DNA of 64,000 nt from Streptomyces prunicolor NBRC 13075 (GTDB lineage Bacteria; Actinomycetota; Actinomycetes; Streptomycetales; Streptomycetaceae). Made by a program: the position numbers and the translations under genes. Below, piece after piece: positions 48,328 through 56,415 of the stretch (positions within the stretch are counted from its first letter, which is position 1; every line of letters starts with the position of its first letter). The stretch lies in contig NZ_BARF01000084.1 of NCBI RefSeq assembly GCF_000367365.1, forward strand, positions 1 through 64,000, read 5' to 3'. The notes beneath the pieces are model-generated. The model did no database searches. It saw nothing but the letters and a program-made list of their open reading frames with translations, and was not told where the DNA came from.

Positions 48328-48623
48328 CCCACCATCACCGTGGCCCGTCTCCCTCGCTGGGGGCGAGCCGTCGGCGTGCGCGGGGCGGGTCACGACGCGC
48401 CCCCGAGTTCGAGGTGCGTGCCTGCTGGGGTGCTGCTCCTGGGCGGTGTGGATCATCGCTGCCCCTCGGTGGTTGTCTGCCAAGGCGGGCCCACCCCCCA
48501 CGAGGCAGGGGCCGAGCCCGCGACACCGGCCGGGGTGGTGCAGCACGGCGCGATGCATGTTCAGTTCAACGGGCAGGAGCCCGTAAAGGGCAGGAAAAAC
48601 AGCGGGGTTGGTGGTCGCAGCCA
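48328..48623. other. Intergenic region, 296 bp
   Basis: No coding frame with convincing codon bias, no RNA gene and no repeat was recognised before the operator pair that begins at 48624. Confidence 0.5.
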
Positions 48624-48700
48624 ACCGGAAATTTCCGGTCGCCCGCGTTCACCGCTCATAAGCCCAGGACTACGGTGAGTAGGTGACCGGAAATTTCCGT
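48624..48700 (+). promoter_or_regulatory. Twin GGAAATTTCC operators around the XRE start
   Basis: ACCGGAAATTTCCGGT (48624-48639) is a 16-bp perfect palindrome. CGGAAATTTCCG (48688-48699) repeats its core three bases after the GTG start at 48683. The centres are 62 bp apart, close to six helical turns, so two dimers would sit on the same DNA face. Confidence 0.7.
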
Positions 48701-49942
48701 CTCAGGATCGCCATGGCCGAACGCGCCTTTCAGCAAGCCGAGTTAGCCAAGGCAGTCAATGCTGAGCTACTGGCCGCAGGCGAGCGGGACAGCGTAGGGG
48801 ACCGCACCGTACGGACGTGGCTGACCGGAAAATCCACCTGGCCTCACCGTGCCAAGCGCAACGCCCTGGAGGCAGTATTCAGGTGCACCATCGAGGCCCT
48901 CGGGTTCTACCCGCCAGGGTCGCCCGCACCGCCGCAGGAGGACCCCGACGTGATCCGCCGCCGCTTCCTCACCGGCGCCGGAGGCACTGCCGCCGCCGCC
49001 GCAATACCCCTCGTTTCCGCGCGACCTTCCAGCGTCGGCACCTCGGACGTGATCCGGCTCCGCAAGGGCATGGACGGCCTGACCGCCCTTGATCAGAAAC
49101 GGGGCGGACACGCCGATCTGGAACGTGATGCTCTTGCCGGCGCAGCCGAAGCCGTCTCGCTTCAGGGAAAGGCCGCAACGCAGCGGATCAGGCAGCGCCT
49201 GTTCAGTGTCGCCGCCGACTACACCGCCATGGCCGCCTGGTCCTGCATCGACGCCCGCCAGCTCGACCGCGCGCAGACCCACCTCAACGAGGCTCTCCGT
49301 CTCGCCGGTATGGCACAGGACCCCGTGGCCCAGATGCGGGTGTGGAACTCCACCTCCATCCTCGCTCACCAGCGCGGCGACAACGGCGAGGGCATCGCCG
49401 CCGCTCAGGCCGCACAGTCCACCGCGATCACTCGCCACGATCCGCTGTTCGGCTCCCTCGCTCACGCCCGCGCCGCCGTCGGCCACGCCACTCGCCGCGA
49501 CGGACAAGCAGCCATCCGCTCTCTCGGATACGCCGAGGAGGCCTTGGGCAAGGTGCAGCAGCAGCCGCGGCCGGGCTGGGTGGCGTTCTACGGCCCCGCG
49601 GAGCTTCACGCCCTGGCCGCGATCGTCCGCGAGTACCTGGGACAACCAGCCGAGGCCGAGGCCGCTTCGTACAGGGCTCTTGCCGCCCTACCCAAGCAGT
49701 ACCGGCGCAACCGGGCGATGGCCACGGTCCACCTCGCCGTCGCCCAGCTCCACCAGGGCGACGCCGAACAGGCATGCGCGTCCACCGAGGGCGTCTTCAA
49801 CCTGATGGCCGGCAGCCCGCTACCCGGCCGCCTCCGGGTCCTGCTCGGCGATTTCTACCGTGACCTTCTCACCCATGCGCCGTCTACCCAGGTGGCGCGG
49901 GAGTGGGCCGACCGATACCGATCCGAATGGAGCGCCCGTTGA
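48683..49942 (+). CDS. XRE/TPR transcriptional regulator with a TTA codon
   Basis: 419 aa. HTH: LRIAMAERAFQQAELAKAVN, then DRTVRTWLTGKSTWPHRAKR. The remainder is TPR-like (TAMAAWSCIDARQLDRAQTH; YLGQPAEAEAASYRALAALP). Codon 21 is TTA (48743-48745), predicting dependence on bldA. The GTG at 48683 lies between two matching operators; an ATG at 48713 with AGGA 5 nt upstream is an alternative start that would put both operators upstream. Its 3' end overlaps the acetyltransferase gene. Confidence 0.87.
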   Translation: MTGNFRLRIAMAERAFQQAELAKAVNAELLAAGERDSVGDRTVRTWLTGKSTWPHRAKRNALEAVFRCTIEALGFYPPGSPAPPQEDPDVIRRRFLTGAGGTAAAAAIPLVSARPSSVGTSDVIRLRKGMDGLTALDQKRGGHADLERDALAGAAEAVSLQGKAATQRIRQRLFSVAADYTAMAAWSCIDARQLDRAQTHLNEALRLAGMAQDPVAQMRVWNSTSILAHQRGDNGEGIAAAQAAQSTAITRHDPLFGSLAHARAAVGHATRRDGQAAIRSLGYAEEALGKVQQQPRPGWVAFYGPAELHALAAIVREYLGQPAEAEAASYRALAALPKQYRRNRAMATVHLAVAQLHQGDAEQACASTEGVFNLMAGSPLPGRLRVLLGDFYRDLLTHAPSTQVAREWADRYRSEWSAR

Positions 49943-50466
49943 GCACGGCAGTTCAGCTACGCCACTACGGCCATGCCGACCTTCCCGACATCAAGCAAAC
50001 GCTGCTCGAAGTTCACGCCGACGCCTACGCCGACAGGCGCCATGAGGAGTTCGTGCAGCGGTTCCCCTGGTTCGTTGACCACTGGGGCAGCCGGGAAGAG
50101 TGGGCGTGCGTGGTCGCCTACGAGCACGGCGAACCGGTCGGGTTCACCTACGGGGCGCCGGGCGAGCCTGGCCGCGAATGGTGGCGTGAGTACCTGCACG
50201 AGGAGCCGGCCGACACGTCCACGTTCTCCGTCTCGGAACTCATGCTCAGGCCGAAGTGGCGCAAGCAGGGTCTCGGGGAGCAGATGCACGCCGCACTGCT
50301 CGCCGACCGGCCAGAAGCGCTTGCCGTGCTCACCGTCGACACCAAACGGCCACGCTTGCAGGCACTGTACGAGAGCTGGGGGTACCGGAAGGTCGGTGAG
50401 CGGCAGCCGTTCCCGGACTCTCCGCTGTACGCCGTGATGCTTAAGGAACTCAAGGCTGCGGCCTGA
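49927..50466 (+). CDS. GNAT family N-acetyltransferase
   Basis: 179 aa from the ATG at 49927; a TTG at 49939 that overlaps the regulator stop as TTGA has a better ribosome site (GGAG, 7 nt). The GNAT fold is visible: ELMLRPKWRKQGLGEQMHAA (acetyl-CoA pyrophosphate loop Q/RxxGxG/A) and LTVDTKRPRLQALYESWGYR. It transfers an acetyl group to an unknown amine. Coupling to the XRE regulator suggests a linked function, possibly self-protection or product tailoring. Confidence 0.88.
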   Translation: MERPLSTAVQLRHYGHADLPDIKQTLLEVHADAYADRRHEEFVQRFPWFVDHWGSREEWACVVAYEHGEPVGFTYGAPGEPGREWWREYLHEEPADTSTFSVSELMLRPKWRKQGLGEQMHAALLADRPEALAVLTVDTKRPRLQALYESWGYRKVGERQPFPDSPLYAVMLKELKAAA

Positions 50467-50479
50467 CCCGGCACCACTG

Positions 50480-50512
50480 CGGCACGCCCCCTGTCCCCTC
50501 CGGGGCGTGCCG
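50480..50512. terminator. Bidirectional terminator
   Basis: An 11-bp perfect stem CGGCACGCCCC/GGGGCGTGCCG lies between the convergent acetyltransferase and zinc-ribbon genes. Confidence 0.8.
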
Positions 50513-50525
50513 TACTCCGTAGCAC

Positions 50526-50723
50526 TCAGGCGTTGTAGCCCTTCTGCCTCACGCCCGGACTCCATTTCGCCGCGACCTCGACGAAGCAGCTTCGGCACAG
50601 CGGGTTCGCGCCGATGCCGTACCGCTTGCACTTGGCGTAGCACTTGCAGCACAGGCCCTCCTCCGAGGAGTCCCACACCGAGCTCGGGTAGTCCTTCAGC
50701 GGGGTCAGCGTGGGAGTGGCCAT
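50526..50723 (-). CDS. Small zinc-ribbon-like protein
   Basis: 65 aa starting MATPTLTPLKDYPSSVWDSS. It has a four- to five-Cys arrangement in LCCKCYAKCKRYGIGANPLC RSC, suggesting a zinc ribbon. The function is unknown; such proteins occur at the edges of Streptomyces prophages. Confidence 0.65.
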   Translation of the reverse strand: MATPTLTPLKDYPSSVWDSSEEGLCCKCYAKCKRYGIGANPLCRSCFVEVAAKWSPGVRQKGYNA

Positions 50724-50830
50724 GGTGCGCGTCCGTTCTGCATGGGCGATGTGCGGCGGTATCGCCTCGAACGCAGAATAGAACACCCCGGCCTCGGCCC
50801 TCTGTCAGTGCCGCGCCGTACGGTGGACGC

Positions 50831-51004
50831 ATGCCCCACTCCTTCCGGCCTCACGGCCGGGTGACGCCTGCCCTGGACCAGGTCAACGAGAGCATCCGCC
50901 TTCTCATGCAGCAGCCCGCGAGCGACGAGCGCACAGCCGCGTACGCGCGGCTCCTCGCCGACTGGGCCGACGTCACGCGAGACGACGTCGACCAGGCCGC
51001 GTAA
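50831..51004 (+). CDS. Small hypothetical protein
   Basis: 57 aa starting MPHSFRPHGRVTPALDQVNE, followed by SIRLLMQQPASDERTAAYAR. It is soluble and helical. The gene is followed by a strong terminator. It is the only rightward gene among the leftward lysis and tail genes. Confidence 0.6.
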   Translation: MPHSFRPHGRVTPALDQVNESIRLLMQQPASDERTAAYARLLADWADVTRDDVDQAA

Positions 51005-51011
51005 CGACAGC

Positions 51012-51039
51012 GCCCCCGCTCGGAACATCGAGCGGGGGC
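51012..51039 (+). terminator. Terminator after the 57-aa gene
   Basis: Perfect stem GCCCCCGCTCG/CGAGCGGGGGC with a GAACAT loop. Confidence 0.8.
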
Positions 51040-51129
51040 AGCAAGGTCCAAACCGAAAGCGCAGCCAGCAGCCATACGAATAGGACACGTCCAACGTATC
51101 GGCGGGCACTGACACCGGCCTGGGGCAGG

Positions 51130-51495
51130 TCAGCGGTCGGGGTGCGCGACCTCGTAATGGTCGCTGAGCGCGTTCTCGATGCGCTGCCGCAGCGCCTCGG
51201 CCCGTGCATCGGCGTGCGCCGTCAGGGCCGCACTCAGCGCTCCCGGGTCGGCGGGCAAGGTGATCGGCCCGAACGGTTCGAGGCCCGGCCGCTCGTCGTG
51301 GTGCCAGCCGCACCCGAGCGGGCACGGATACCGGACCAGCCCGAAGGCAGGGAACTCCGGCATGGGAATGATGCTCGGCTCAGGCAAGGGTGCAGCCTCG
51401 GCCGCCCGCCGCGCGGCCTCGATCTCCGCGAACACGTCGACGGGGTCGCGCGACAGCCGCGCCAGCACCTCGTTGAGGTTGGGGTCATCGCTCAT
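51130..51495 (-). CDS. Hypothetical phage-region protein
   Basis: 121 aa starting MSDDPNLNEVLARLSRDPVD. It has a Pro-rich centre (PLPEPSIIPMPEFPAFG), then a Cys/His pair (RYPCPLGCGWHHDE) and a helical C terminus. No family is recognised. A terminator separates it from the lysis operon upstream. Confidence 0.7.
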   Translation of the reverse strand: MSDDPNLNEVLARLSRDPVDVFAEIEAARRAAEAAPLPEPSIIPMPEFPAFGLVRYPCPLGCGWHHDERPGLEPFGPITLPADPGALSAALTAHADARAEALRQRIENALSDHYEVAHPDR

Positions 51496-51510
51496 GCTCG
51501 AAGCATGGCA

Positions 51511-51544
51511 GAGCACCCGCCCCGGAGCGGTGGGGCGGGTGCTC
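51511..51544 (-). terminator. Terminator at the end of the phage lysis operon
   Basis: A 13-bp perfect stem GAGCACCCGCCCC/GGGGCGGGTGCTC with an 8-nt loop lies 17 nt past the stop at 51562. It marks the probable end of the leftward late transcript. Confidence 0.85.
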
Positions 51545-51561
51545 AGTCTCGGACCCGGGCG

Positions 51562-51858
51562 TCAGCGGATGAACAGCGCGGCTGCACCCGTTGCGGCGCC
51601 CGCAACGCCGGTCAGTGCGCCGACAACACCGAGCGGCCACCGCCGGGCCTTGAGCGCTTCGACCTCGGCCCCGAGCGCGTTGAGGGCCTTCTGCGTGTCG
51701 TCGCGGAGCCGTACGAGGTCCTGCTCGTTACGGGTGGACCGCTCGACGAGGACAGCCAGGCTGCCCTTGACCTCAGCGAACCCCGTAGCGACCGTGCCCC
51801 GCAACCGCTCCAGCTCGACCGCGACAGTCGACCCCTCAGGCTCCGGCGGCGTACTCAT
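51562..51858 (-). CDS. Holin-associated membrane protein with coiled coil
   Basis: 98 aa. A coiled-coil region (VELERLRGTVATGFAEVKGS through RDDTQKALNALGAEVEALKA) is followed by a C-terminal membrane segment (WPLGVVGALTGVAGAATGAA). This tail-anchored layout is typical of small phage lysis proteins (XhlA-like). The start overlaps the stop of the holin-like gene. Confidence 0.7.
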   Translation of the reverse strand: MSTPPEPEGSTVAVELERLRGTVATGFAEVKGSLAVLVERSTRNEQDLVRLRDDTQKALNALGAEVEALKARRWPLGVVGALTGVAGAATGAAALFIR

Positions 51859-52148
51859 GGGCGGCTCTGCCTCACCAGCTCGGCGACGTCGTCCGTCGCC
51901 TTGTACCGCGGCGGCCGGGCGTACCCGAGCAGCGCGCCGACGGCGCCCTTGAGCCAGACCGGGCCGCCGAACTTCTCGGCCGTCCGCTCGACGAGCCGGA
52001 ACACCAGGTAGTAGGCGCCCGCGACGGCGAGCGTCACGGCCGCCTGCGCCGTGTTGCTGTCGAGCGTGAACCCGAGATGGGTGAGGGCGACGATGATCCA
52101 GCCGGCGACGAGCGGCACGACCGTACGGAGGATGGAAGGCAGCAGCAC
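51855..52148 (-). CDS. Holin-like phage membrane protein
   Basis: 97 aa, GTG start. Two hydrophobic segments (LRTVVPLVAGWIIVALTHLG and AAVTLAVAGAYYLVFRLVER) precede a charged C-terminal tail. Position directly downstream of the endolysin gene supports holin function: forming membrane lesions that release the endolysin. Confidence 0.75.
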   Translation of the reverse strand: MLLPSILRTVVPLVAGWIIVALTHLGFTLDSNTAQAAVTLAVAGAYYLVFRLVERTAEKFGGPVWLKGAVGALLGYARPPRYKATDDVAELVRQSRP

Positions 52149-52149
52149 G

Positions 52150-53247
52150 TCAGGACTCCTTGAAGACGAGCGCCGTCAGGACGGCACTGGTGATGGTGAC
52201 CGGCACGTTTGACTGGTTCAGCAGCCGCACCCGCATGCCGCGGTCCTTGCCGAGCCGCTTCACGAGCGGCACGATCCGGAACGTCCCGCCCGGCGTGCCG
52301 ACCACTTCGTCGATCGGATGGTCCTGGGCGAGCTCGTCGCCGAGGTACTCGGACATGCGGGCCTGGATGACGTCCCCGACCGGCAGGCTGTTGATCGTCA
52401 GGGACACGCTGCCCGCGAAGCGTGCGGCGCCGCGCACGAAGACGCTGCCGCCGTCGGCGTGACCGGCGGCCGTGTCGTTCCACTCGGTGGTGAACTCGAT
52501 CGAGTCCCACTTCCCCGGCGCGAGCGTGTACGGCTTCGCGAGCCCCAGGTTCACGTATTCGGGCACGTCGCTTCCTTCCTTGGGTGCCTCGTCGGTGCTG
52601 CCACCGGCCGCCCACGCCCGGAAGGCGGCTTCGGACATGTACGCGAGGTTCAGGTCCATGCGCGGGCCGCTACCTGCGGGGTCGCTGGTGAACTGCCAGA
52701 TCAGCGGCTTGCGACCCGATGGGGACGGCGTCGGGCGGGCTTCTGCCTCGGCGTAGGTGTCGACGCTCGTGCCGGGATAGGCCGGGTACCACAGAGGGAC
52801 GCCGTCGGGTGCCCTCCCCGCCGCGATGTCGTCGGCGCTCGTGTACACGCCGACCCGCTGACCGGGGAACGCCTTCTGAACGGCGGCGATCCACGCCGTG
52901 GCCCACGCCTTGATCTGCGCCGACGACCGGCCCGCATAGTTCCGGCCGTCGCTGTACCGCTCCAGGTCGAGCCAGTGCGTGAAGCCCTTCCCCGCGTACG
53001 GCTTGGCCGCGTCGACATAGTTCGCCGCTTCCTTCGCGACGTCCTGGTTCGGCCACGCGAAGTGATAGCCGCCCGGCACGAGACCGGCGGCCTTGATGCC
53101 CTTGATGTGCATCCCGAACCGTGCGTCGCGCGAGCGCTGCCCCTCGGACGCCTTGGCGAAGGCGAAGACGACCCCGGCCCGCTTGTGCGCGGCCCAGTCC
53201 TGCTCGCCCTGGTAGGTCGAGACGTCGATACCCCGGCAGGTCGCCAT
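52150..53247 (-). CDS. Endolysin, GH25 lysozyme with C-terminal beta domain
   Basis: 365 aa. Residues 1-215 are a GH25-like muramidase: GIDVSTYQGEQDWAAHKRAG (first catalytic Asp), YHFAWPNQDVAKEAANYVDA, FTHWLDLERYSDGR (Asp/Glu pair) and PLIWQFTSDPAGSGPRMDLN. A linker (GGSTDEAPKEGSDVPEYVNL) leads to a 130-residue beta-rich domain that probably binds wall or tail. The C-terminal domain replaces the LysM or SH3 domains seen in other phages. Confidence 0.9.
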   Translation of the reverse strand: MATCRGIDVSTYQGEQDWAAHKRAGVVFAFAKASEGQRSRDARFGMHIKGIKAAGLVPGGYHFAWPNQDVAKEAANYVDAAKPYAGKGFTHWLDLERYSDGRNYAGRSSAQIKAWATAWIAAVQKAFPGQRVGVYTSADDIAAGRAPDGVPLWYPAYPGTSVDTYAEAEARPTPSPSGRKPLIWQFTSDPAGSGPRMDLNLAYMSEAAFRAWAAGGSTDEAPKEGSDVPEYVNLGLAKPYTLAPGKWDSIEFTTEWNDTAAGHADGGSVFVRGAARFAGSVSLTINSLPVGDVIQARMSEYLGDELAQDHPIDEVVGTPGGTFRIVPLVKRLGKDRGMRVRLLNQSNVPVTITSAVLTALVFKES

Positions 53248-53248
53248 G

Positions 53249-53542
53249 TCAGCTCACCACCGGGTTCGCCGACGGCGTGTAGCCCGACAGGGTCGCGGCT
53301 ACCGCCGGGTCGAAGTTCGCCGCGATCAGCGCGTCGTACGCGGCCTTCTTCTGCGCCGTCTCCGTCGCCTGGATGTCGGCGTACTCCTGCGCGCGCGTCG
53401 CCTCGATCGCCGCCTTCTTCTCGGCGTAGCTATCCGTCGTCAGAAGCGTCGCCCCGTCGGGGTGAGTCGGCACCGCCGCTGTCGTCACGCGCTCCGTGAC
53501 CGAACCGTCCGGGTACTCGTAGTAAAACGTCTGCTCAGCCAT
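53249..53542 (-). CDS. Hypothetical phage protein
   Basis: 97 aa. It starts MAEQTFYYEYPDGSVTERVT, has a helical Ala/Lys-rich middle (KAAIEATRAQEYADIQATET) and ends DPAVAATLSGYTPSANPVVS. The layout (short beta start, helix, terminal SGY...P) matches the 115-aa protein at 54355-54702, so the two are probably paralogues. Both sit next to a larger paired gene. Confidence 0.75.
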   Translation of the reverse strand: MAEQTFYYEYPDGSVTERVTTAAVPTHPDGATLLTTDSYAEKKAAIEATRAQEYADIQATETAQKKAAYDALIAANFDPAVAATLSGYTPSANPVVS

Positions 53543-53555
53543 CGCCGGGCTCCCG

Positions 53556-54257
53556 TCAGTTGAAGCGGTTCGACCAGACGTACGCGCGAAGCGACTTCTG
53601 GATCCGGGTGATCGTCGCGCCGCCGCTGCCCCGGCCGGTCTCGATGCTCATCGTGATCGTGCGCGTCTCCCCCGGGTTGAGCGTGAACGCGGTGATCTTG
53701 TTGTCCTGGGAGTGGGTGTTGATGATCGTTCCGCTGCCCTGGTTGCCGAAGTAGTTCATGTCGTCGCCGTCGATACCGGCCATGGCGCCCGAGTTCGGCG
53801 GCAGCACGAAGTCCAGGTCGACCTCGCGGAAGAGGAGCCCCAGGCCTCGGCGGCACGGGTCCGGGTTCGTGACGTCGATCGAGATCGTGTCGATCGTCTG
53901 CTGTGCCGCAGTCGGCACCGGCATCGGCGTAGCCAGGGCCGTGTTCGCCTGGTCTCCCTGGAAGTCGGCCCAGTACGCCGGATCGGCTCGCAGTTCGCCC
54001 GTGGTCGGGTCGCAGTAGATGCCGCTGCCGTTGTCCGTGATGTCACACGTGAACGGCCATGCGGCCACCTTGGCGGCGAGCGGCGAGGTGGCCGAACCGG
54101 AGCCCGTCAGGCCGCAGCCGGTGACGACGTTCGCTGGCGGCGCCGTCGCGCTGACGACGTAGGGGTTGCTGGTGGAGCCCGCCCCCGTAACCGTGGTGTT
54201 GGCACCGGCGGTGACCACGCAGTTGCACTGCCCGCCGCCGCACTTGCACGAAGCCAT
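53556..54257 (-). CDS. Phage tail/appendage protein, paralogue 1
   Basis: 233 aa. It starts MASCKCGGGQCNCVVTAGAN and shares with the 54699-55547 product the blocks NTTVTGAGST, TGCGLTGSGSATSPL, YCDPTTGELRADP, NPDPCRRGLGLLFREVDLDF and AMAGIDGDDMNYF. The N-terminal Cys cluster could bind metal. It is beta-rich and likely part of the tail tip or a capsid appendage. A conserved GCTGGTTTTGGGCCG motif lies 30 nt before its start. Confidence 0.8.
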   Translation of the reverse strand: MASCKCGGGQCNCVVTAGANTTVTGAGSTSNPYVVSATAPPANVVTGCGLTGSGSATSPLAAKVAAWPFTCDITDNGSGIYCDPTTGELRADPAYWADFQGDQANTALATPMPVPTAAQQTIDTISIDVTNPDPCRRGLGLLFREVDLDFVLPPNSGAMAGIDGDDMNYFGNQGSGTIINTHSQDNKITAFTLNPGETRTITMSIETGRGSGGATITRIQKSLRAYVWSNRFN

Positions 54258-54354
54258 GCATCCCTCCGATGGAGTGGAATCCGGCTCGGCCCAAAACCAG
54301 CAGCGGCCCCCAGTTTAGGGCCCGGCGATCACCGCTCCGGGGCCCTGGCAACGT

Positions 54355-54702
54355 TCAGTCGAGGTCGATCACGCCGCCCGGATCGGGGACAGGGTCGGTC
54401 GGCGGTGCGTACCCGGACAGCCGCCGGGCGACGGCGTCCGGCAGGATCGCGGCGAGCGCGAGATAGACGGCCTGTACCTCGGCCTGCTCTGCCGCTTCCC
54501 GCGCGGCCCGCGCCGTCTCCCGCTCGGCCTGGATGACGCCGAGAGCCGCCTGATACTCCTCTGCGCTCAGCCCCACCGCGCCCTCGGGCTCGGGCATGCT
54601 CACGCTTCCGGTGATCGTCACCTCGCGGAGCCGCCCGTCGGAGAACTGGTAGTAGCGCGTCGTCTGGTCCGTCGTCTGGTCCACAGCAGCCGCCCCAATC
54701 AT
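54355..54702 (-). CDS. Hypothetical phage protein, paralogue of the 97-aa protein
   Basis: 115 aa from the ATG at 54702, overlapping the upstream stop. MIGAAAVDQTTDQTTRYYQF is followed by a helical Ala/Glu-rich middle (QAERETARAAREAAEQAEVQ) and ends ARRLSGYAPPTDPVPDPGGV. It is paired with the 282-aa gene just as the 97-aa gene is paired with the 233-aa gene. Confidence 0.75.
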   Translation of the reverse strand: MIGAAAVDQTTDQTTRYYQFSDGRLREVTITGSVSMPEPEGAVGLSAEEYQAALGVIQAERETARAAREAAEQAEVQAVYLALAAILPDAVARRLSGYAPPTDPVPDPGGVIDLD

Positions 54703-55547
54703 GTCTGCGGAATGGAGAACAGCCACACCCGGATCGTGGCCTGGATACGGTTGTACGTAGAGCCCCCGGCGCCCCGGCCCAGCGTGACGTTCAGGTTGAT
54801 CGTCTGCGAGCCACCGGCCGGGATAACGGTGTTGTGGAACACCGTGTTCTGCGACTGCCAGGCCGTGATGCCTGAACTGCCGGTGTTCTTCATGTAGGTG
54901 AGGTCGTCGCCGTTGATGCCGGCCATGGCCGCGCCGCCGTTGGCTGGCAGGTCGAACCCCACGTCGAGGCTCCGCAGGACGATCCCGAACGCTTCCCGGC
55001 AGGGATCCGGATTGGTGATGGTGACGCTGTACGTCTCCACCGTCGTCTCGGTGGTCGGCACCGCTCGCGGACTGAACGTGTCGTTGGGAGCGACCTCGGC
55101 GAACGCGGACCGGAACGGCGGGTCGGTCTTCAACTGCCCGGTCGTCGGGTCGCAGTAGACGCCGCCGCCGTTCGCCGTGATGCTGCACGTGAACGGCCAC
55201 GTCGCCCGGTTGACCCGCAAGGGCGCGCTCGCCGAGCCGTCACCGAGAAGACCACAGCCCGTCTGGACCGTCGCCGCGCCCGCGGGTACGAACAGCCCGT
55301 TCGCGTCAACGACCAGGTTGTTGCCGGGCGTCGAGGAGATGTCAGCGCCGATCACACCGGTCGACGGGTCGAAGTTGATACCAGGCCCGGCAGAGAGGCA
55401 CCCCCGGACCTCGGCGCAGTTCGTGACCGCGTTCACCGTGTACGGGTTAATCGCACTGCCCGACCCTGTGACTGTCGTGTTCGTGCCCGCCTGCACAACG
55501 CAGTTGCAGTCACTGCCGCCGCACTGACACCTGGCCAAGACGACCAC
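54699..55547 (-). CDS. Phage tail/appendage protein, paralogue 2
   Basis: 282 aa, GTG start. Cys-rich N terminus (ARCQCGGSDCNCVVQAG), then INFDPSTGVIGADIS, TGCGLLGDGSASAPL, YCDPTTGQLKTDP, NPDPCREAFGIVLRSLDVGF and AMAGINGDDLTYM. It is about 50 residues longer than the paralogue at 53556-54257 because of an insert near residues 45-95. It is probably a structural protein. Confidence 0.8.
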   Translation of the reverse strand: MVVLARCQCGGSDCNCVVQAGTNTTVTGSGSAINPYTVNAVTNCAEVRGCLSAGPGINFDPSTGVIGADISSTPGNNLVVDANGLFVPAGAATVQTGCGLLGDGSASAPLRVNRATWPFTCSITANGGGVYCDPTTGQLKTDPPFRSAFAEVAPNDTFSPRAVPTTETTVETYSVTITNPDPCREAFGIVLRSLDVGFDLPANGGAAMAGINGDDLTYMKNTGSSGITAWQSQNTVFHNTVIPAGGSQTINLNVTLGRGAGGSTYNRIQATIRVWLFSIPQT

Positions 55548-55624
55548 CTCTCAGGGGTGCGTTCGTGGCCCGGCCCAGAACCAGCAGCTGCCGCTCAGTC
55601 TAGGATGCGCCGGCCGACGTCCGG

Positions 55625-56344
55625 TCAGCCGTAGAGGTGCACGATCACGCGCCCGTCGCCGCCTTTGCCGCCGTCGACGGCGCCCCCGAACGAGACGGCG
55701 CCACCCGCGCCCCCGCCGAAGCCGCGCGGCCCGAGCCCGTTGCCCTGCGTGGTGCGGCCCAGGCCGCCCGTGCCGAGCTGGGCGTCGCCGCCGAAGCCCG
55801 CCATGGCGAAGCTGCCGTTCAGGCGGATCGCCGACCCGGAGGCGCCGCCGCCGATCGCGAAGTCACCCGTACCTCCGCTTGGTCCGGCGATACCCTGCGA
55901 GGTATTCGCGGTCGTCCCCGACCCCATGTTGTTGGTGCCGCCGCCCCCACCGTTCGCGATGACGAAGCTGCCGAACGACGACGGAGCACCGTCGCCGCCG
56001 TCCGTGGTCGACGTGCCCGCAGCGCCGCCCACACCGACCTTGATGGGCACCGACGCGCCAAGGTCGGCCACGTCGATCAGCGACTTCGAGTAGCCGCCCC
56101 CAGCGCCTCCAGGACGCGCGATCGCCTCGCCCGTGTCCGCGTTGGCGCCGGCCGACCCGCCGCCGGCCCCCTGCACTTCCACTTCCACGCGAGCCAGCCA
56201 CGGATAGTTGGCCTTGGTGAACGTGTACGTGCCTGCCCCGAAGTAGAGGGTCTGCCGAAGACCCATCGTCCCTGGGATCAGGCACAGTTCACCGGTCGTC
56301 GGGTCGACGGTGAAGTAGTCCCCACACGCACACGCTTTCGCCAC
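55625..56344 (-). CDS. Glycine-rich phage tail protein
   Basis: 239 aa from the GTG at 56344. It starts AKACACGDYFTVDPTTGELC, sharing the Cys cluster and DPTTGEL block with the two neighbouring paralogues. Residues 75-235 are Gly-rich repeats (GGGGGTNNMGSGTTANTSQG; GLGPRGFGGGAGGAVSFGGA) of the kind seen in tail-fibre tips that form polyglycine bundles. It ends VDGGKGGDGRVIVHLYG, a common fibre C terminus. A role in receptor recognition is inferred. Confidence 0.8.
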   Translation of the reverse strand: MAKACACGDYFTVDPTTGELCLIPGTMGLRQTLYFGAGTYTFTKANYPWLARVEVEVQGAGGGSAGANADTGEAIARPGGAGGGYSKSLIDVADLGASVPIKVGVGGAAGTSTTDGGDGAPSSFGSFVIANGGGGGTNNMGSGTTANTSQGIAGPSGGTGDFAIGGGASGSAIRLNGSFAMAGFGGDAQLGTGGLGRTTQGNGLGPRGFGGGAGGAVSFGGAVDGGKGGDGRVIVHLYG

Positions 56345-56415
56345 TGGAATGACCCCACATGCTCGGTTCCATGCCCGGCCCAAAACCAGCGGCGCAACGA
56401 GTCTACGAGCGCCGA

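Noticed and set aside
48328..48624. Minus-strand small frame (about 40-70 codons) opposite the 48.4-48.6 kb gap
   Set aside because: It has no ribosome site and no conserved pattern that I recognise, and its codon usage is not convincing.
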